Shown in pieces: positions 7,558 through 18,457 of a DNA stretch of 46,422 nt. Numbering within the stretch: position 1 is the stretch's first letter; the number at the start of each line of letters is the position of its first letter. The notes beneath the pieces were generated by a model, which searched no databases, was not told the DNA's origin, and saw nothing but the letters and a program-made list of their open reading frames with translations. The position numbers were made by a program, and so were the translations under genes. The stretch is from Limnohabitans sp. Rim8 (GTDB lineage Bacteria; Pseudomonadota; Gammaproteobacteria; Burkholderiales; Burkholderiaceae_C). The DNA is taken from contig NZ_CAMBNZ010000008.1 of NCBI RefSeq assembly GCF_945869175.1, positions 1 to 46,422 on the forward strand, in the 5' to 3' direction.

Positions 7558-8610
7558 ATGTTCCTTGAGAAAAATGTCCCCTTGCAGCCGTACAACACGT
7601 TCGGCATCGCCGCCAAGGCCCAGGCTTTTGTGCGGGTGCACTCCGAAGCCGACCTGTTGGCCGTGCTGGCCGACCCCCAATTGGCCACTTTGCCTCGGCA
7701 AGTGTTGGGCGGGGGGAGCAATATTGTGTTGACGGGCGACGTGAAAGCGCTGGTGCTCAAAGTCGAGGTGCGGGGTGTGCGTTTGGCGTCAGAAACGGAC
7801 AAACACTGGATTGTTGAGGCCGGTGCGGGCGTGGACTGGCACGCCTTGGTCGCGTGGACGCTGGACCACGGCTATCCGGGCTTGGAAAACATGGCCCTTA
7901 TTCCCGGTACGGTGGGCGCATCGCCCGTGCAAAACATCGGTGCTTATGGCGTGGAGCTGCAAGACCGCTTCGATTCGCTCGACGCCATGGACTTGCTCAC
8001 GGGCGAGCTGTTCAGCTTGAATGCCGCCCAGTGCGGTTTCAGCTACCGCGACTCGGTGTTCAAACATGCCTCTGGTGATTCCGAAGGGCTTGGCTTGGCG
8101 GGCAGGGCGGTGATTTTGCGGGTGCGCTTGGCGCTGCCCAAGCGCTGGAAGCCCGAGCTGGGTTATTTGGACCTGGAGCGCAAAATGGCCGACACGGGCA
8201 TTCACAACCCCGATGCCCGGCAGATATTTGATTGGGTGGTGGCGATTCGGCGCGCCAAACTGCCCGACCCGGCGGTGATCGGCAACGCGGGCAGCTTCTT
8301 CAAAAACCCGACGGTGACGCCCGAGCAGTGCGCCGACATCATCGCCCGCGACCCGAAAGTGGTGCATTACCCCATGCCCGACGGCAGCATCAAGCTGGCA
8401 GCGGGCTGGCTGATTGATGCCTGTGGCTGGAAAGGCAAGTCTGTGGGACACGCTGGGGTTTATGAAAAGCAGGCGCTGGTGCTGGTCAACCGGGGTGGGC
8501 GCGAGAACCCCTGCACCGGGGGCGAGGTGATGACGCTGGCCAAAGCCATTCAGACCAGCGTGTACGAGCGGTTTGGCATTCGGCTGGAGCCTGAGCCGGT
8601 GGTGATTTGA
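7558..8610 (+). CDS. murB: UDP-N-acetylenolpyruvoylglucosamine reductase
   Basis: MurB reduces UDP-GlcNAc-enolpyruvate to UDP-MurNAc with NADPH and FAD, the second committed step of peptidoglycan synthesis in the cytosol. The 350-residue protein shows the FAD-binding motifs [10 protein letters not shown] and [24 protein letters not shown]. It also has SYRDSVFK, the catalytic serine region [10 protein letters not shown] and a C-terminal EPEPVV carrying a catalytic glutamate. The extra YRDS region and the length place it in the type I (E. coli-like) group. There is no strong ribosome binding site before ATG 7558. It stands alone rather than in the mur-fts cluster, as in many proteobacteria. Confidence 0.96.
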   Translation: MFLEKNVPLQPYNTFGIAAKAQAFVRVHSEADLLAVLADPQLATLPRQVLGGGSNIVLTGDVKALVLKVEVRGVRLASETDKHWIVEAGAGVDWHALVAWTLDHGYPGLENMALIPGTVGASPVQNIGAYGVELQDRFDSLDAMDLLTGELFSLNAAQCGFSYRDSVFKHASGDSEGLGLAGRAVILRVRLALPKRWKPELGYLDLERKMADTGIHNPDARQIFDWVVAIRRAKLPDPAVIGNAGSFFKNPTVTPEQCADIIARDPKVVHYPMPDGSIKLAAGWLIDACGWKGKSVGHAGVYEKQALVLVNRGGRENPCTGGEVMTLAKAIQTSVYERFGIRLEPEPVVI

Positions 8611-8722
8611 GACGGTTCAACAGCGATGGCGGTCGCGGTCGCGAAACTGCGTGAAGGGTTGAGTGGCCGAATGCCCAAGAACGAGATCGAGATCGTGCGC
8701 AGCGGACTGAAATTGGCCGTTG

Positions 8723-9682
8723 TCACTGAACACTGGCGCCAGAACTTCGCACGACGGCGCTCCATTTTCGGACTTCGTTGGCCATGAAAACGCCCAGTTC
8801 CTCTGAACTGCCGGGGACCCCCGTGGCACCCTGGGCAATGAGCGACTCTTGAACGCTCGATTTGGCCAACATCAACTTGATGGCGCCATCCAGTCGGGCA
8901 ATGGTTGCAGGTGGTGTCCCTGCTGGAGCCAGAACAAAAAGGCGAGGTGATGCATCAAATCCAGGGAAAGTATCCGCCAAAGCCGGCCAGTCCGGAGCAC
9001 TGATGAGCTTGCCAGGGCTGGTCAGTGCAATGGCTTTGAGTTTGCCAGCCTTGGCTTGAACCAAAGCGGGTGGTGCAGACATGATGGCCAATGGAATCTG
9101 GCCGCCGATCAAATCCGCAACGATGGGCGCTGCGCCCTTGTAGGGCACATGCACGAAGTCAAAATTACCCTGCTTTTTGAAAAGCTCCATGGCCAGATGG
9201 TGGACGGTACCGACACCCGGGGAGGCATAGCTGTACTTGCCCGGATTGGCCCTGAGCAGGGCAATCAGTTCGGTCGTATTTTTGGCTGGCAAAGAGGGAT
9301 GAGCGACCACCACCAAGGGGGTGACACCGACCGAACCCACGGGTGTGAAACTTTTGATGGGATCGAAGGGGACGGATGCGTAAATGGACGGTGCAATCAA
9401 AAGGCCCGTTTCGCCAAAAAGCAGCGTGTAACCATCGGCGGGCGCTTTGGCGACGGCGTCTGCCGCCAATGTTCCGCCAGCGCCTGCCCGATTTTCCACA
9501 ATGACTGGTTGCCCCAATGACTCTGTCAATTGTGTGGCAGTCAGACGCGCCAGGGCATCGGCGCCTCCGCCTGCGGCATATCCCACGATCAATCGGATGG
9601 GTTTGTTGGGAAAAGTCTGAGCGAGGGTCGAAATGGAGCTGAATGCGATCAAAAAGCAAACAAAGCCGTATATTTTTTTCAT
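8723..9682 (-). CDS. Bug/TctC family tripartite tricarboxylate transporter substrate-binding protein
   Basis: The 319-residue protein starts with a Sec signal peptide (about residues 1-21, ending TLAQ) followed by FPNKPIRLIVGYAAGGGADALAR, the standard opening of Bug (TctC) periplasmic binding proteins. VIVENRAGAGGTLAADAVAKAPADGYTLL, HVPYKGAAPIVADLIGGQI and APAGTPPATIARLDGAI are further family blocks. These proteins capture carboxylates or other small organic acids for a TctAB permease. No tctA or tctB gene lies nearby, which is common in Burkholderiales where Bug genes are greatly expanded. GGAGAG just before the ATG supports the start. The ligand cannot be predicted. Confidence 0.93.
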   Translation of the reverse strand: MKKIYGFVCFLIAFSSISTLAQTFPNKPIRLIVGYAAGGGADALARLTATQLTESLGQPVIVENRAGAGGTLAADAVAKAPADGYTLLFGETGLLIAPSIYASVPFDPIKSFTPVGSVGVTPLVVVAHPSLPAKNTTELIALLRANPGKYSYASPGVGTVHHLAMELFKKQGNFDFVHVPYKGAAPIVADLIGGQIPLAIMSAPPALVQAKAGKLKAIALTSPGKLISAPDWPALADTFPGFDASPRLFVLAPAGTPPATIARLDGAIKLMLAKSSVQESLIAQGATGVPGSSEELGVFMANEVRKWSAVVRSSGASVQ

Positions 9683-9770
9683 GGTGTCTCTCCGGGTTGG
9701 TCAATCTTAGCCCTGAACAAGTGAAGCCGGCAAGTTGGCAAGCTCGTCGACTTTATCCAGGAGATTCGCT

Positions 9771-10093
9771 GGGTGTTCTCTGGACACCGCCATCACGGGT
9801 TACACCCATGTCGCAGGGGTGGAGGTGGTGTCCGGCTTGGCTGACCATGCGGCAGGTGCAGCGGCCACCACCGCATTGCCCGCAGGCAAGATCGCGGTCA
9901 CGGTCGATTTGCATGTGAACTTCTTGGCCCCGGCCAAAGGCCAAACTTTGCACACCAATGCGCGAACCCTGCGAGTGGGGGCACGATCTGCGTGGTGGCC
10001 GTGGCGCTTGAAACCGACCCGCAAGAGAGTCAAGCTCCCTGTGCGGTGGCCCATGTCACTTTGCGGGTGGTGGACATGCCACCTTTGAAATAA
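9771..10093 (+). pseudogene. decayed PaaI-type hotdog thioesterase remnant
   Basis: The translation contains a recognisable hotdog thioesterase core: LDTAITGYTHV, then AATTALPAGKIAVTVDLHVNFLAPA and HTNARTLRVG. After a run of five G at 9977-9981 the match moves to another frame, which continues GTICVVAVALETD to VAHVTLRVVDMPPLK and stops at TAA 10091-10093. One missing G in the run would restore the frame. The front is also damaged: GVL and LDTA are in different frames, and the usual first 40 or so residues are absent. Two separate lesions plus a lost N-terminus argue for a real pseudogene, although the G-run break alone could be a sequence error. The intact ancestor would have hydrolysed an acyl-CoA thioester. 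Confidence 0.7.
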
Positions 10094-10117
10094 AAAACGG
10101 CCCGAAGGCCGTTTTTT
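10092..10117. terminator. bidirectional rho-independent terminator downstream of argG
   Basis: A stem CGGCC / GGCCG with loop CGAA is flanked by six A on the left and six T on the right. It can therefore end transcription in both directions. It sits 17 bases beyond the argG stop codon (minus strand) and directly after the thioesterase remnant (plus strand). Confidence 0.9.
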
Positions 10118-10134
10118 GTGGGGCAAGCCAAAAA

Positions 10135-11812
<1,678 letters not shown>

Positions 11813-11855
11813 GGGTGGGGCTTTAAAGGAGCGGATTTCCTCCGCATCAAACAAA

Positions 11856-11877
11856 AAGGGCGTCTGAAGACACCCTT
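11856..11877 (-). terminator. rho-independent terminator after the glycine-zipper gene
   Basis: Read on the minus strand, this is a nine-position stem (AAGGGTGTC / GACGCCCTT with one A-C mismatch) and a TTCA loop followed by a T-rich tail (TTTTTGTTT). It lies about 60 bases beyond the stop of the glycine-zipper gene and 44 bases before the ppnP start, so it insulates the ppnP-argG unit. Confidence 0.75.
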
Positions 11878-11940
11878 GAAGGCAAATCAAGCCGATATTT
11901 TAGGCCAGTCGGCAGGAGGGGGCTGTTGGGGCTTGGCCCT

Positions 11941-12618
11941 TCAGCGCCACCCACCGGGCCTGAAACCGTGGTGATAAGGTTGCACGTGGCGGTGCCCGGC
12001 GCTCCATCCCAAGTTGATGCTCGTGTAACTGGGCGGGTAGTGGCGGTAAACCGGGGTGGGCACGTAGACCACACGCGACTCGGTGATGACGGTGGCAGGC
12101 TCAACAACCGTTGGAGCCGCTGAATAGTAGGTCTGTGCTGGACCTTCGGAGCGGGGTACGCCCACAGGGGTGACTTGCAGTGGAATGGTCGTGCCGGGGT
12201 CTTGTGGCAGTTGCACGTTGTATTGCTTGCCCGCATATTCATAAACCACGTTGTAGCCGACCAAACGGTTTTCGTAGACGGTTTGTGTGGTGCAGGTGGT
12301 GGTGGGCTGGGGGGCGTTGCCTTGGCTTTCGGCTTTGTCACCCAACATGGCACCGCCAATGACGCCTGCCATTGCCGTGAGGCCTCTGTTGTCACGTCCG
12401 CCCAGCTGGCTGCCGATCAACCCGCCGGCAATCGCGCCAATGAGGGCACCGCCCCCGGAGTTCAGGGCCGGTGCCACGGCAGGGCTTTGGGTGCAGGTTT
12501 GGCGTGGCACGGCCGTTTGTTGGTAAACCGCGGTGCGCGAGATCACTTGTCCAACTTCTTGCGCTTGTGCGCCCAAGGCTAAGAACAGCAGTGCAGGCGT
12601 GGTGACCCATGTTTTCAT
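11941..12618 (-). CDS. glycine zipper 2TM-domain envelope protein
   Basis: The 225-residue product has a signal peptide (about 1-20, ending GAQA). This is followed by a Gly/Ala-rich double zipper, GGGALIGAIAGGLIGSQLGG and AMAGVIGGAMLGDKAE (about 55-97), typical of the Rick_17kDa/SlyB-like glycine-zipper family. The central part (TVYENRLVGYNVVYEYAGKQYNVQLPQDPG) matches the conserved block seen after such zippers in Burkholderiales. The C-terminus is rich in Pro, Tyr, His and Arg and is probably disordered. Such proteins sit in the periplasm or outer membrane and are often stress-related, but no biochemical role can be assigned. It lacks an obvious lipobox cysteine after the signal. It follows the YffB-type gene by 91 bases on the same strand. 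Confidence 0.85.
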   Translation of the reverse strand: MKTWVTTPALLFLALGAQAQEVGQVISRTAVYQQTAVPRQTCTQSPAVAPALNSGGGALIGAIAGGLIGSQLGGRDNRGLTAMAGVIGGAMLGDKAESQGNAPQPTTTCTTQTVYENRLVGYNVVYEYAGKQYNVQLPQDPGTTIPLQVTPVGVPRSEGPAQTYYSAAPTVVEPATVITESRVVYVPTPVYRHYPPSYTSINLGWSAGHRHVQPYHHGFRPGGWR

Positions 12619-12709
12619 GATTTTTGCGAGTTTGGAGTGAATGATCAGAGTTTAAGCCGGTCAGATCGAACCCACGCACACTGAAAAGTAAAGATTTGTG
12701 ACGGCCTTG

Positions 12710-13054
12710 TCAGCGGGGCCATTGCTCGGGCACAAAGCCGACAGTGACCTTTCCGGATGGCCAAGCGATGACAGGCCGTTTGATGGTGCTGGCGTGTTCT
12801 TGCATCACGGCCTTGGCTGTTGCGCTGTTGGTGACACCGGCTTGCACTGCGGCATCGAGCTTTCGCCACGTCGTGCCTTTGCGGTTGAGCAGGGTTTCCC
12901 AGCCGACGGCGGCCAGCCAGGTGTCCAGTGCTGCTTCAGGCACACCTTGCTTTTTGAAATCGTGGAAATTGGCCTCCAGGCCTTGCTCGCTCAGCCAAGT
13001 TCGGGCTTTTTTGACGGTGTCGCAGTTGGGGATACCGTAAACAATCGGGTGCAT
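12710..13054 (-). CDS. ArsC/Spx-like reductase of the YffB type
   Basis: The 114-residue thioredoxin-fold protein matches the YffB/Spx branch of the ArsC family: IVYGIPNCDTVKKARTWL with a single active-site cysteine (C11), HDFKKQGVP, LLNRKGTTWRKL and the end RPVIAWPSGKVTVGF. The cis-proline region KRPVI is intact. YffB proteins are described as probable glutathione-dependent reductases and do not confer arsenate resistance; the substrate is unknown. It is divergent from folC with 48 bases between the start codons. Confidence 0.9.
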   Translation of the reverse strand: MHPIVYGIPNCDTVKKARTWLSEQGLEANFHDFKKQGVPEAALDTWLAAVGWETLLNRKGTTWRKLDAAVQAGVTNSATAKAVMQEHASTIKRPVIAWPSGKVTVGFVPEQWPR

Positions 13055-13102
13055 AGGTCAAATCGGAAAGGAAAGAAACAGGACTGGGCGACAATCGCCG
13101 CC

Positions 13103-14392
13103 ATGAAGACTCTACAGCAATGGCTCGAATGGTGCGAGCAACTACACCCTGTGGCCATTGACATGGGGCTGGACCGCGTGAAAACCGTGGCTGACCGCAT
13201 GGATCTGCGATTTGACTGCCCGGTGATCACGGTGGCTGGGACCAACGGCAAGGGCTCGACCTGCGCCATGCTGGAGGCGGTGTTGCTGCAAGCGGGTTAC
13301 CGCACGGGTGTTTACACCTCACCGCACTTGGTGCACTTCGAGGAGCGCTGCCGCCTGCATGGTGAATCGGCCTCGGCCGAGGTGTTTGCCGAGGCTTTTG
13401 CTGCCGTGGAAGCGGTGAGGGGGGATGTCAGCCTGACCTATTTCGAGTTCAGCACCCTAGCCATCTTGCACCTGATGGCCGGTGCCAAGCTGGATGTGGC
13501 CATTTTGGAAGTGGGCTTGGGCGGCCGCCTGGATGCGGTCAACATCATCGACGCCGATTGCGCCGTGATCACCAGCATCGACATCGACCACACCGCGATT
13601 TTGGGCAAAGACCGTGAGAGCATCGGTTTCGAAAAGGCGGGCATCGTGCGCGCCGGCCGTCCTGTGATCGTGAGCGACCCGGTGCCACCGCAAAGCGTTT
13701 TGGCGCATGCCGCTGCCTTGGGTGCTGATATTTGGCTGTTTGGCAGAGATTTCAATTTTTCGGGTGACAAGCAGCAATGGGCTTGGGCTGGGCGTGACCG
13801 CCGCTACAGCGGCATGGCTTACCCGGCTTTGCGCGGGGCCAACCAGCTGATCAACGCCTCAGGCGTTTTGGCCGCATTGGACGCTTTGCGTCAGCGCATA
13901 CCGGTCACGGCTCAAGCGGTGCGCAATGGCTTGGCCATGGTGGAGTTGCCGGGGCGCTTTCAGATTGTGCCGGGCCAGCCGGTGCTGGTGCTCGATGTGG
14001 CGCACAACCCGCATTCGGTGGCAGCGTTGGCGGCCAACCTGGATGCCATGGGTTTTTACCCGACCACCCACGCTGTGCTGGGGGCCATGGCCGACAAAGA
14101 CCTGCTGCCCATGCTGCAGAAGGTCAATCCGATGGTGGACAGGTGGTATTTCACCGATTTGCCCTTGCCCCGTGCGGCCAAAGCGGCCGATTTGCAGCAG
14201 GTTTGGCAGGCGCAAAACACCCGAACCGACACCGCGTCGAGCACCCATGCCGACCCCATGTTGGCCCTCCAGGCGGCCATCGATGCGGCAGACCCGGCTG
14301 ATAGAATTGTCGTCTTTGGCTCCTTCTATACCGTGGGCGGTGTTTTGAAAGACGGCATCCCGCGTCTGCAAGCCAAACACCTCTCCCCGTGA
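13103..14392 (+). CDS. folC: bifunctional dihydrofolate synthase / folylpolyglutamate synthase
   Basis: FolC adds glutamate first to dihydropteroate and then to reduced folates, using ATP, in the cytosol. The 429-residue protein has the P-loop GTNGKGST (46-53), YTSPHLVHFEERCRL, the omega-loop region ILEVGLGGRLDAVNIID, SIDIDHTAILGKDRESIGFEKAGI and, in the C-terminal Mur-ligase domain, LDVAHNPHSV. ATG 13103 aligns with the family start (LQQWLEWCEQLHP). It opens a plus-strand block, folC - SPOR protein - cvpA - purF, whose order is shared with E. coli. Confidence 0.96.
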   Translation: MKTLQQWLEWCEQLHPVAIDMGLDRVKTVADRMDLRFDCPVITVAGTNGKGSTCAMLEAVLLQAGYRTGVYTSPHLVHFEERCRLHGESASAEVFAEAFAAVEAVRGDVSLTYFEFSTLAILHLMAGAKLDVAILEVGLGGRLDAVNIIDADCAVITSIDIDHTAILGKDRESIGFEKAGIVRAGRPVIVSDPVPPQSVLAHAAALGADIWLFGRDFNFSGDKQQWAWAGRDRRYSGMAYPALRGANQLINASGVLAALDALRQRIPVTAQAVRNGLAMVELPGRFQIVPGQPVLVLDVAHNPHSVAALAANLDAMGFYPTTHAVLGAMADKDLLPMLQKVNPMVDRWYFTDLPLPRAAKAADLQQVWQAQNTRTDTASSTHADPMLALQAAIDAADPADRIVVFGSFYTVGGVLKDGIPRLQAKHLSP

Positions 14393-14401
14393 GCACCCGT
14401 C

Positions 14402-15187
14402 ATGGCCTTTTTTAAGTTCCGATTGTCTGGACCATCTGCCTCTGCCGAAGCAGTCAATGCCGTCCCCAGTGAAAACATCGAGGTGGTCCGTCGACGTGCG
14501 CGTCACCGTTTGATGGGGGCTGTGGTGTTGGTGCTGGTGGCGGTGGTCGGTTTTCCGCTGCTGTTTGACACCCAGCCCCGACCTGTCGCAGTCGATACGC
14601 CGATTGTGATTCCCGATAGACAAACCACCCCCCCTTTGGCCAGTGCGACTGCCGTGCCCGCAGCCCAAGCGCCCGCCAAACCGTTGTTGTCTGCCCCTGA
14701 GGTGGTCTCTGCCCAAGCCAGCTTGGATGCGCGCGAACAGGTGGTGTCTGCCTCGCCTTCGCCCGTGACGGCCAAGCCTGAAGCGGCTAAGGAAACCCCG
14801 CCTGCTGAAAACCCCCCAGAAAAGCCGGCGGTGATCAAACAAGAGGCCAAACCCACAACACCTGCCAAGACGGATAAACCTGCGCCAGTGGCTAAGCCCA
14901 AAGAAGATGGAAACAAAGCCCAGGCCTTGCTGGAGGGCAAAACGGCCAAACCGTCGGTTGACCGCGTGGTCATTCAAGTCGGGGCGTTCTCTGATGCCAC
15001 CAAAGTGCGTGATGTGCGCAGCAAGCTGGAACAAGCAGGCGTCAAAACTTACACCCAGACCGTCGAAAGAGACGGTAAAACCACCACCCGCATTCGCGTG
15101 GGACCCTTTGATTCCAAAGAGGAGGCCGATAAAGCGGCCGCGCGCATTCGCAAGCTGGACTTGCCAGTGTCTTTTTTGAAGATCTGA
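14402..15187 (+). CDS. SPOR domain protein (DedD-like)
   Basis: The 261-residue protein has a short cytoplasmic N-terminus and one membrane helix (about 38-54). A long Pro/Ala/Lys-rich periplasmic linker (about 60-180) follows, then a C-terminal SPOR domain (VVIQVGAFSDATKVRDVRSKLEQ to RIRVGPFDSKEEADKAAARIRKLDL). SPOR domains bind glycan strands stripped of stem peptides at the division septum, so a septal role like that of DedD is likely. The position between folC and cvpA is the same as that of dedD in E. coli. It starts nine bases after folC and ends one base before cvpA. Confidence 0.9.
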   Translation: MAFFKFRLSGPSASAEAVNAVPSENIEVVRRRARHRLMGAVVLVLVAVVGFPLLFDTQPRPVAVDTPIVIPDRQTTPPLASATAVPAAQAPAKPLLSAPEVVSAQASLDAREQVVSASPSPVTAKPEAAKETPPAENPPEKPAVIKQEAKPTTPAKTDKPAPVAKPKEDGNKAQALLEGKTAKPSVDRVVIQVGAFSDATKVRDVRSKLEQAGVKTYTQTVERDGKTTTRIRVGPFDSKEEADKAAARIRKLDLPVSFLKI

Positions 15188-15188
15188 C

Positions 15189-15683
15189 ATGGCGGTCAGC
15201 CTCACCGATTGGATATTGCTGGGGGTTTTGCTGGCGTCCTTGCTGGTGGGACTTTGGCGCGGTTTGGTTTACGAGGTGCTCTCTTTGGCCGGATGGGTGG
15301 CTGCTTTTGTGGTGGCCCAGTGGCTGGCGGTCGATGCGGTCGCTTGGCTGCCCTTGATTCAAGGCGCCTCCGAGTCGGTGCAGTACGCGGTCGCTTTTGC
15401 GGTGGTGTTTGTGGCCACTGTGTTCGCCGCTGGCTTCGTGTCTTGGTTGATCAAAAAGTTGGTGGAAACCGTGGGTCTGCGCCCGGTGGATCGCACTTTG
15501 GGTGCCTTGTTTGGTTTGGCCCGTGGCGTGGTGTTGCTGTTGGCCTTGACCGTGGTGTTGCAATTGACCGGGGTGGCGCGTGATGCTTGGTGGGCCACGG
15601 CCCAAGGCCCCGCCTGGCTGCAGGTCATCCTCACGGGCTTGAAGCCACTGTTGCCGCAAACCTTTGTGAATTATTTGCCCTGA
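15189..15683 (+). CDS. cvpA: CvpA family inner-membrane protein
   Basis: The 164-residue protein is mostly hydrophobic with about four predicted membrane helices. It matches CvpA by its opening LTDWILLGVLLASLLVGLWRGLVYEVLSLAGWV and by the central RPVDRTLGALFGLARGVVLL. CvpA was first noted in colicin V production and is linked to envelope homeostasis; its molecular activity is not settled. The start ATG at 15189 lies one base after the SPOR gene stop, which implies translational coupling. purF follows after 38 bases. Confidence 0.93.
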   Translation: MAVSLTDWILLGVLLASLLVGLWRGLVYEVLSLAGWVAAFVVAQWLAVDAVAWLPLIQGASESVQYAVAFAVVFVATVFAAGFVSWLIKKLVETVGLRPVDRTLGALFGLARGVVLLLALTVVLQLTGVARDAWWATAQGPAWLQVILTGLKPLLPQTFVNYLP

Positions 15684-15721
15684 AAGTTTCAGGGCGCCTC
15701 GATTATTGAACGGATAGCAGT

Positions 15722-17236
15722 ATGTGTGGAATTGTCGGCGTTGTCAGCAGCGCACCGGTCAATCAATTGATTTACGACGCCTTGCTGTTGTTGCAACACC
15801 GAGGCCAGGACGCTGCGGGTATCGTCACCCAGCTGGACCGCAAGTTCTTCATGCACAAGGCCAAGGGCATGGTGCGCGACGTGTTTCGCACCCGCAACAT
15901 GCGCAGCTTGCCCGGCAATTGCGGACTGGGCCAGGTTCGATACCCCACAGCAGGCAATGCCTTCAGCGAAGAAGAGGCCCAGCCTTTTTATGTCAACGCC
16001 CCCTTTGGTTTGGTGCTGGTTCACAACGGCAACCTGACCAATGCCCACGCCTTGAAGTCGGAGCTGTTTTCCAACGACCACCGCCACATCAACACCGAAA
16101 GCGACTCCGAGGTCTTGCTCAACGTGTTGGCCCACGAACTGGAAAAAACCACCCGGGGCTTGCCCCTCAAACCCATGGATGTGTTCGAGGCCGTGCGCGG
16201 TGTGAATCGCCGTGTCAAAGGATCGTATGCGGTGATTGCCTTGATTGCAGGGCACGGCTTGGTGGCTTTTCGCGACCCGCATGGCATTCGGCCGTTGTGC
16301 ATGGGTCGCAGTGAAGACGGCACCATCATGTTGGCCAGTGAGTCGGTGGCTTTGGATGGCGCGGGCCATCAGTTTGAGCGCGACGTGGCCCCGGGCGAGG
16401 CGATTTTTGTGGATCTGGAAGGCCAGATGCACACCCAGCCTTGCGCCGAGAAGTCGCAGCTGAGCCCCTGTATCTTCGAATATGTGTACCTGGCCCGCCC
16501 GGACTCCACCATGGACGGTATATCGGTCTACCAAGCCCGGTTGAACTTGGGTGAGACACTGGCCAAGCGGGTGATCTCCACCGTGCCGCCCAGCGACATC
16601 GATGTGGTGATCCCGATCCCCGAGTCCAGCCGACCCAGTGCCACGCAGTTGGCGCATTTGCTGGGCATTCCTTACCGCGAAGGTTTTGTGAAAAACCGTT
16701 ACGTGGGCCGAACCTTCATCATGCCCGGCCAAGCGGTGCGCAAAAAATCGGTACGCCAAAAGCTCAACACCATCGTGAGCGAATTCAAGGGCCGCAATGT
16801 GCTGCTGGTGGACGATTCCATCGTGCGCGGCACCACCAGTCGCGAGATCGTACAAATGGCGCGTGACGCCGGGGCCCGCAAGGTCTACATGGCCAGCGCT
16901 GCGCCGCCCGTGCGCTTTCCAAATGTGTACGGCATCGACATGCCGACCAAAGAAGAGTTGGTGGCACACGGGCGCAGCATCGAAGAAATCCGCCAAATCA
17001 TTGGCTGCGATGCCCTGATTTACCAAGACGTGGACGCCATGAAAACGGCCGTCGCCCAAGCGCGTGTCAACGCAGCGGGCTTGCTGTCTGATTTCGATGC
17101 GTCTTGCTTTGATGGCGTGTACGTGACGGGCGATATTTCGGCCGACGACATCCACCGTTTGAACCAAACCCGTCCTCAAACCGAAGAGGGCGACGACGAT
17201 AACTCGCGTCTGGCATTGCCCAACGCCAGCGTGTGA
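15722..17236 (+). CDS. purF: amidophosphoribosyltransferase
   Basis: PurF makes 5-phosphoribosylamine from PRPP and glutamine, the first step of purine synthesis. The 504-residue protein begins MCGIVGVV, so after Met removal the cysteine is the N-terminal glutaminase nucleophile. No propeptide is present, as in the E. coli type. Other marks are [21 protein letters not shown], the PRPP-binding stretch [18 protein letters not shown] and the C-terminal [13 protein letters not shown]. It is within the conserved folC - SPOR - cvpA - purF block and is followed closely by metZ. Confidence 0.97.
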   Translation: MCGIVGVVSSAPVNQLIYDALLLLQHRGQDAAGIVTQLDRKFFMHKAKGMVRDVFRTRNMRSLPGNCGLGQVRYPTAGNAFSEEEAQPFYVNAPFGLVLVHNGNLTNAHALKSELFSNDHRHINTESDSEVLLNVLAHELEKTTRGLPLKPMDVFEAVRGVNRRVKGSYAVIALIAGHGLVAFRDPHGIRPLCMGRSEDGTIMLASESVALDGAGHQFERDVAPGEAIFVDLEGQMHTQPCAEKSQLSPCIFEYVYLARPDSTMDGISVYQARLNLGETLAKRVISTVPPSDIDVVIPIPESSRPSATQLAHLLGIPYREGFVKNRYVGRTFIMPGQAVRKKSVRQKLNTIVSEFKGRNVLLVDDSIVRGTTSREIVQMARDAGARKVYMASAAPPVRFPNVYGIDMPTKEELVAHGRSIEEIRQIIGCDALIYQDVDAMKTAVAQARVNAAGLLSDFDASCFDGVYVTGDISADDIHRLNQTRPQTEEGDDDNSRLALPNASV

Positions 17237-17244
17237 GCCCCACC

Positions 17245-18456
17245 ATGACCAAAGACACCCGATTTGACGATCTGCACATCGAAACCCTGGCGGTGCGTGC
17301 CGCGGTTGAGCGCAGCCAGTATGGCGAAAACTCCGAAGCGCTGTACCTGACCAGTGGCTATGTGCAGCCCACAGCGGAATCGGCCGCCCGGCGTTTTGCG
17401 GGCGACGAAGAGGGCTACACCTATGGCCGTTATGGCAACCCCACAGTTAGCAGCATGGAAATGCGCTTGGCGGCGCTTGAGGGCACCGAGGCCGCCATGG
17501 GCACGGCATCGGGCATGTCGGCGATCTTGATGATGTGCATGGGTCTCCTGAAAGCGGGCGACCATGTGGTGTGCTCGCGATCCATGTTCGGCTCCACCAT
17601 CAAGCTGATCGGCTCTGATTTGGCCAAGTTTGGTGTCGAGTCGAGTTTTGTCTCGCAAACCGACTTGAACGAATGGCAAGCAGCCGTTCGGCCCAACACG
17701 CGTTTGCTGTTTGCCGAAACACCCACCAACCCGCTGACCGAGGTGTGTGATATCCAGGGTTTGGCCGACATCGCGCACAACGCCGGTGCTTTGTTTGCGG
17801 TCGACAATTGTTTTGCCACGCCCGCTTTGCAACGGCCCGTGGCCATGGGGGCCGACATCATCACGCACTCGGGCACCAAATACCTCGATGGTCAGGGGCG
17901 CGTGATGGCGGGCGCGCTCTGCGCTTCGCAGCAGATGATCACCGAGAAGTTCTTGCCAGTGCTCAAAAGTGGCGGCATGACACTGGCACCTTTCAACGCT
18001 TGGGTCGTCCTCAAAGGCTTGGAAACCTTGGACTTGCGCATGCGTGCCCAATCAGCCCGTGCGCAAATTTTGGCCGAATGGCTGGAGAAACACCCCGCCG
18101 TCGCGCGTGTGCATTACCCTGGCTTGGCCAGCCACTCGCAGCACGACTTGGCCATGCGGCAGATGTCGGGCTTAGGTGGTGCGGTGCTGTCTTTCGACGT
18201 GAAGGCCAATGGCCCTGAACAATCACGGCAAAGGGCCTTTCACATCTTGGACCAGATGCAAATGTTGTCGCTGTCCACCAACTTGGGTGATACCAAAACC
18301 TTGGTGGCGCACCCCGCCAGCACGTCCCATGGCCGACTGACGGAGGCACAGCGCCAAGCTGCAGGCATTGGCCAAGGGCTGATCCGAGTGGCTGTGGGCC
18401 TGGAATACCCGCAAGACGTTCAAAAAGACCTGTCCCGTGGTCTCGATACCCTCTGA
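17245..18456 (+). CDS. metZ: O-succinylhomoserine sulfhydrylase
   Basis: MetZ is a PLP enzyme that makes homocysteine from O-succinylhomoserine and sulfide. The 403-residue protein shows the Cys/Met-metabolism family marks: [42 protein letters not shown] and the PLP lysine K212 in [17 protein letters not shown]. It ends with [18 protein letters not shown] and a [10 protein letters not shown] block. The sequence and the position directly after purF match MetZ of Pseudomonas and Burkholderiales. ATG 17245 gives the usual family start; a GTG at 17233 would overlap purF. Its product feeds methionine synthases such as the MesD-like enzyme at 5244. Confidence 0.93.
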   Translation: MTKDTRFDDLHIETLAVRAAVERSQYGENSEALYLTSGYVQPTAESAARRFAGDEEGYTYGRYGNPTVSSMEMRLAALEGTEAAMGTASGMSAILMMCMGLLKAGDHVVCSRSMFGSTIKLIGSDLAKFGVESSFVSQTDLNEWQAAVRPNTRLLFAETPTNPLTEVCDIQGLADIAHNAGALFAVDNCFATPALQRPVAMGADIITHSGTKYLDGQGRVMAGALCASQQMITEKFLPVLKSGGMTLAPFNAWVVLKGLETLDLRMRAQSARAQILAEWLEKHPAVARVHYPGLASHSQHDLAMRQMSGLGGAVLSFDVKANGPEQSRQRAFHILDQMQMLSLSTNLGDTKTLVAHPASTSHGRLTEAQRQAAGIGQGLIRVAVGLEYPQDVQKDLSRGLDTL

Positions 18457-18457
18457 T

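Noticed and set aside
8611..8722. Short repeats (such as GCGGTCGCGGTCGCG near 8631) in the murB-TctC gap, considered as a regulatory or mobile remnant
   Set aside because: Too short and without inverted structure or T-run; no support for a specific element.
13859..15205. A 448-codon minus-strand open frame across folC and the SPOR gene
   Set aside because: It crosses two real genes and their boundary, and its translation is low-complexity Gly/His/Arg.
15689..17179. A 496-codon minus-strand open frame opposite purF
   Set aside because: PurF is unambiguous on the plus strand; no motif is visible in the opposite frame.
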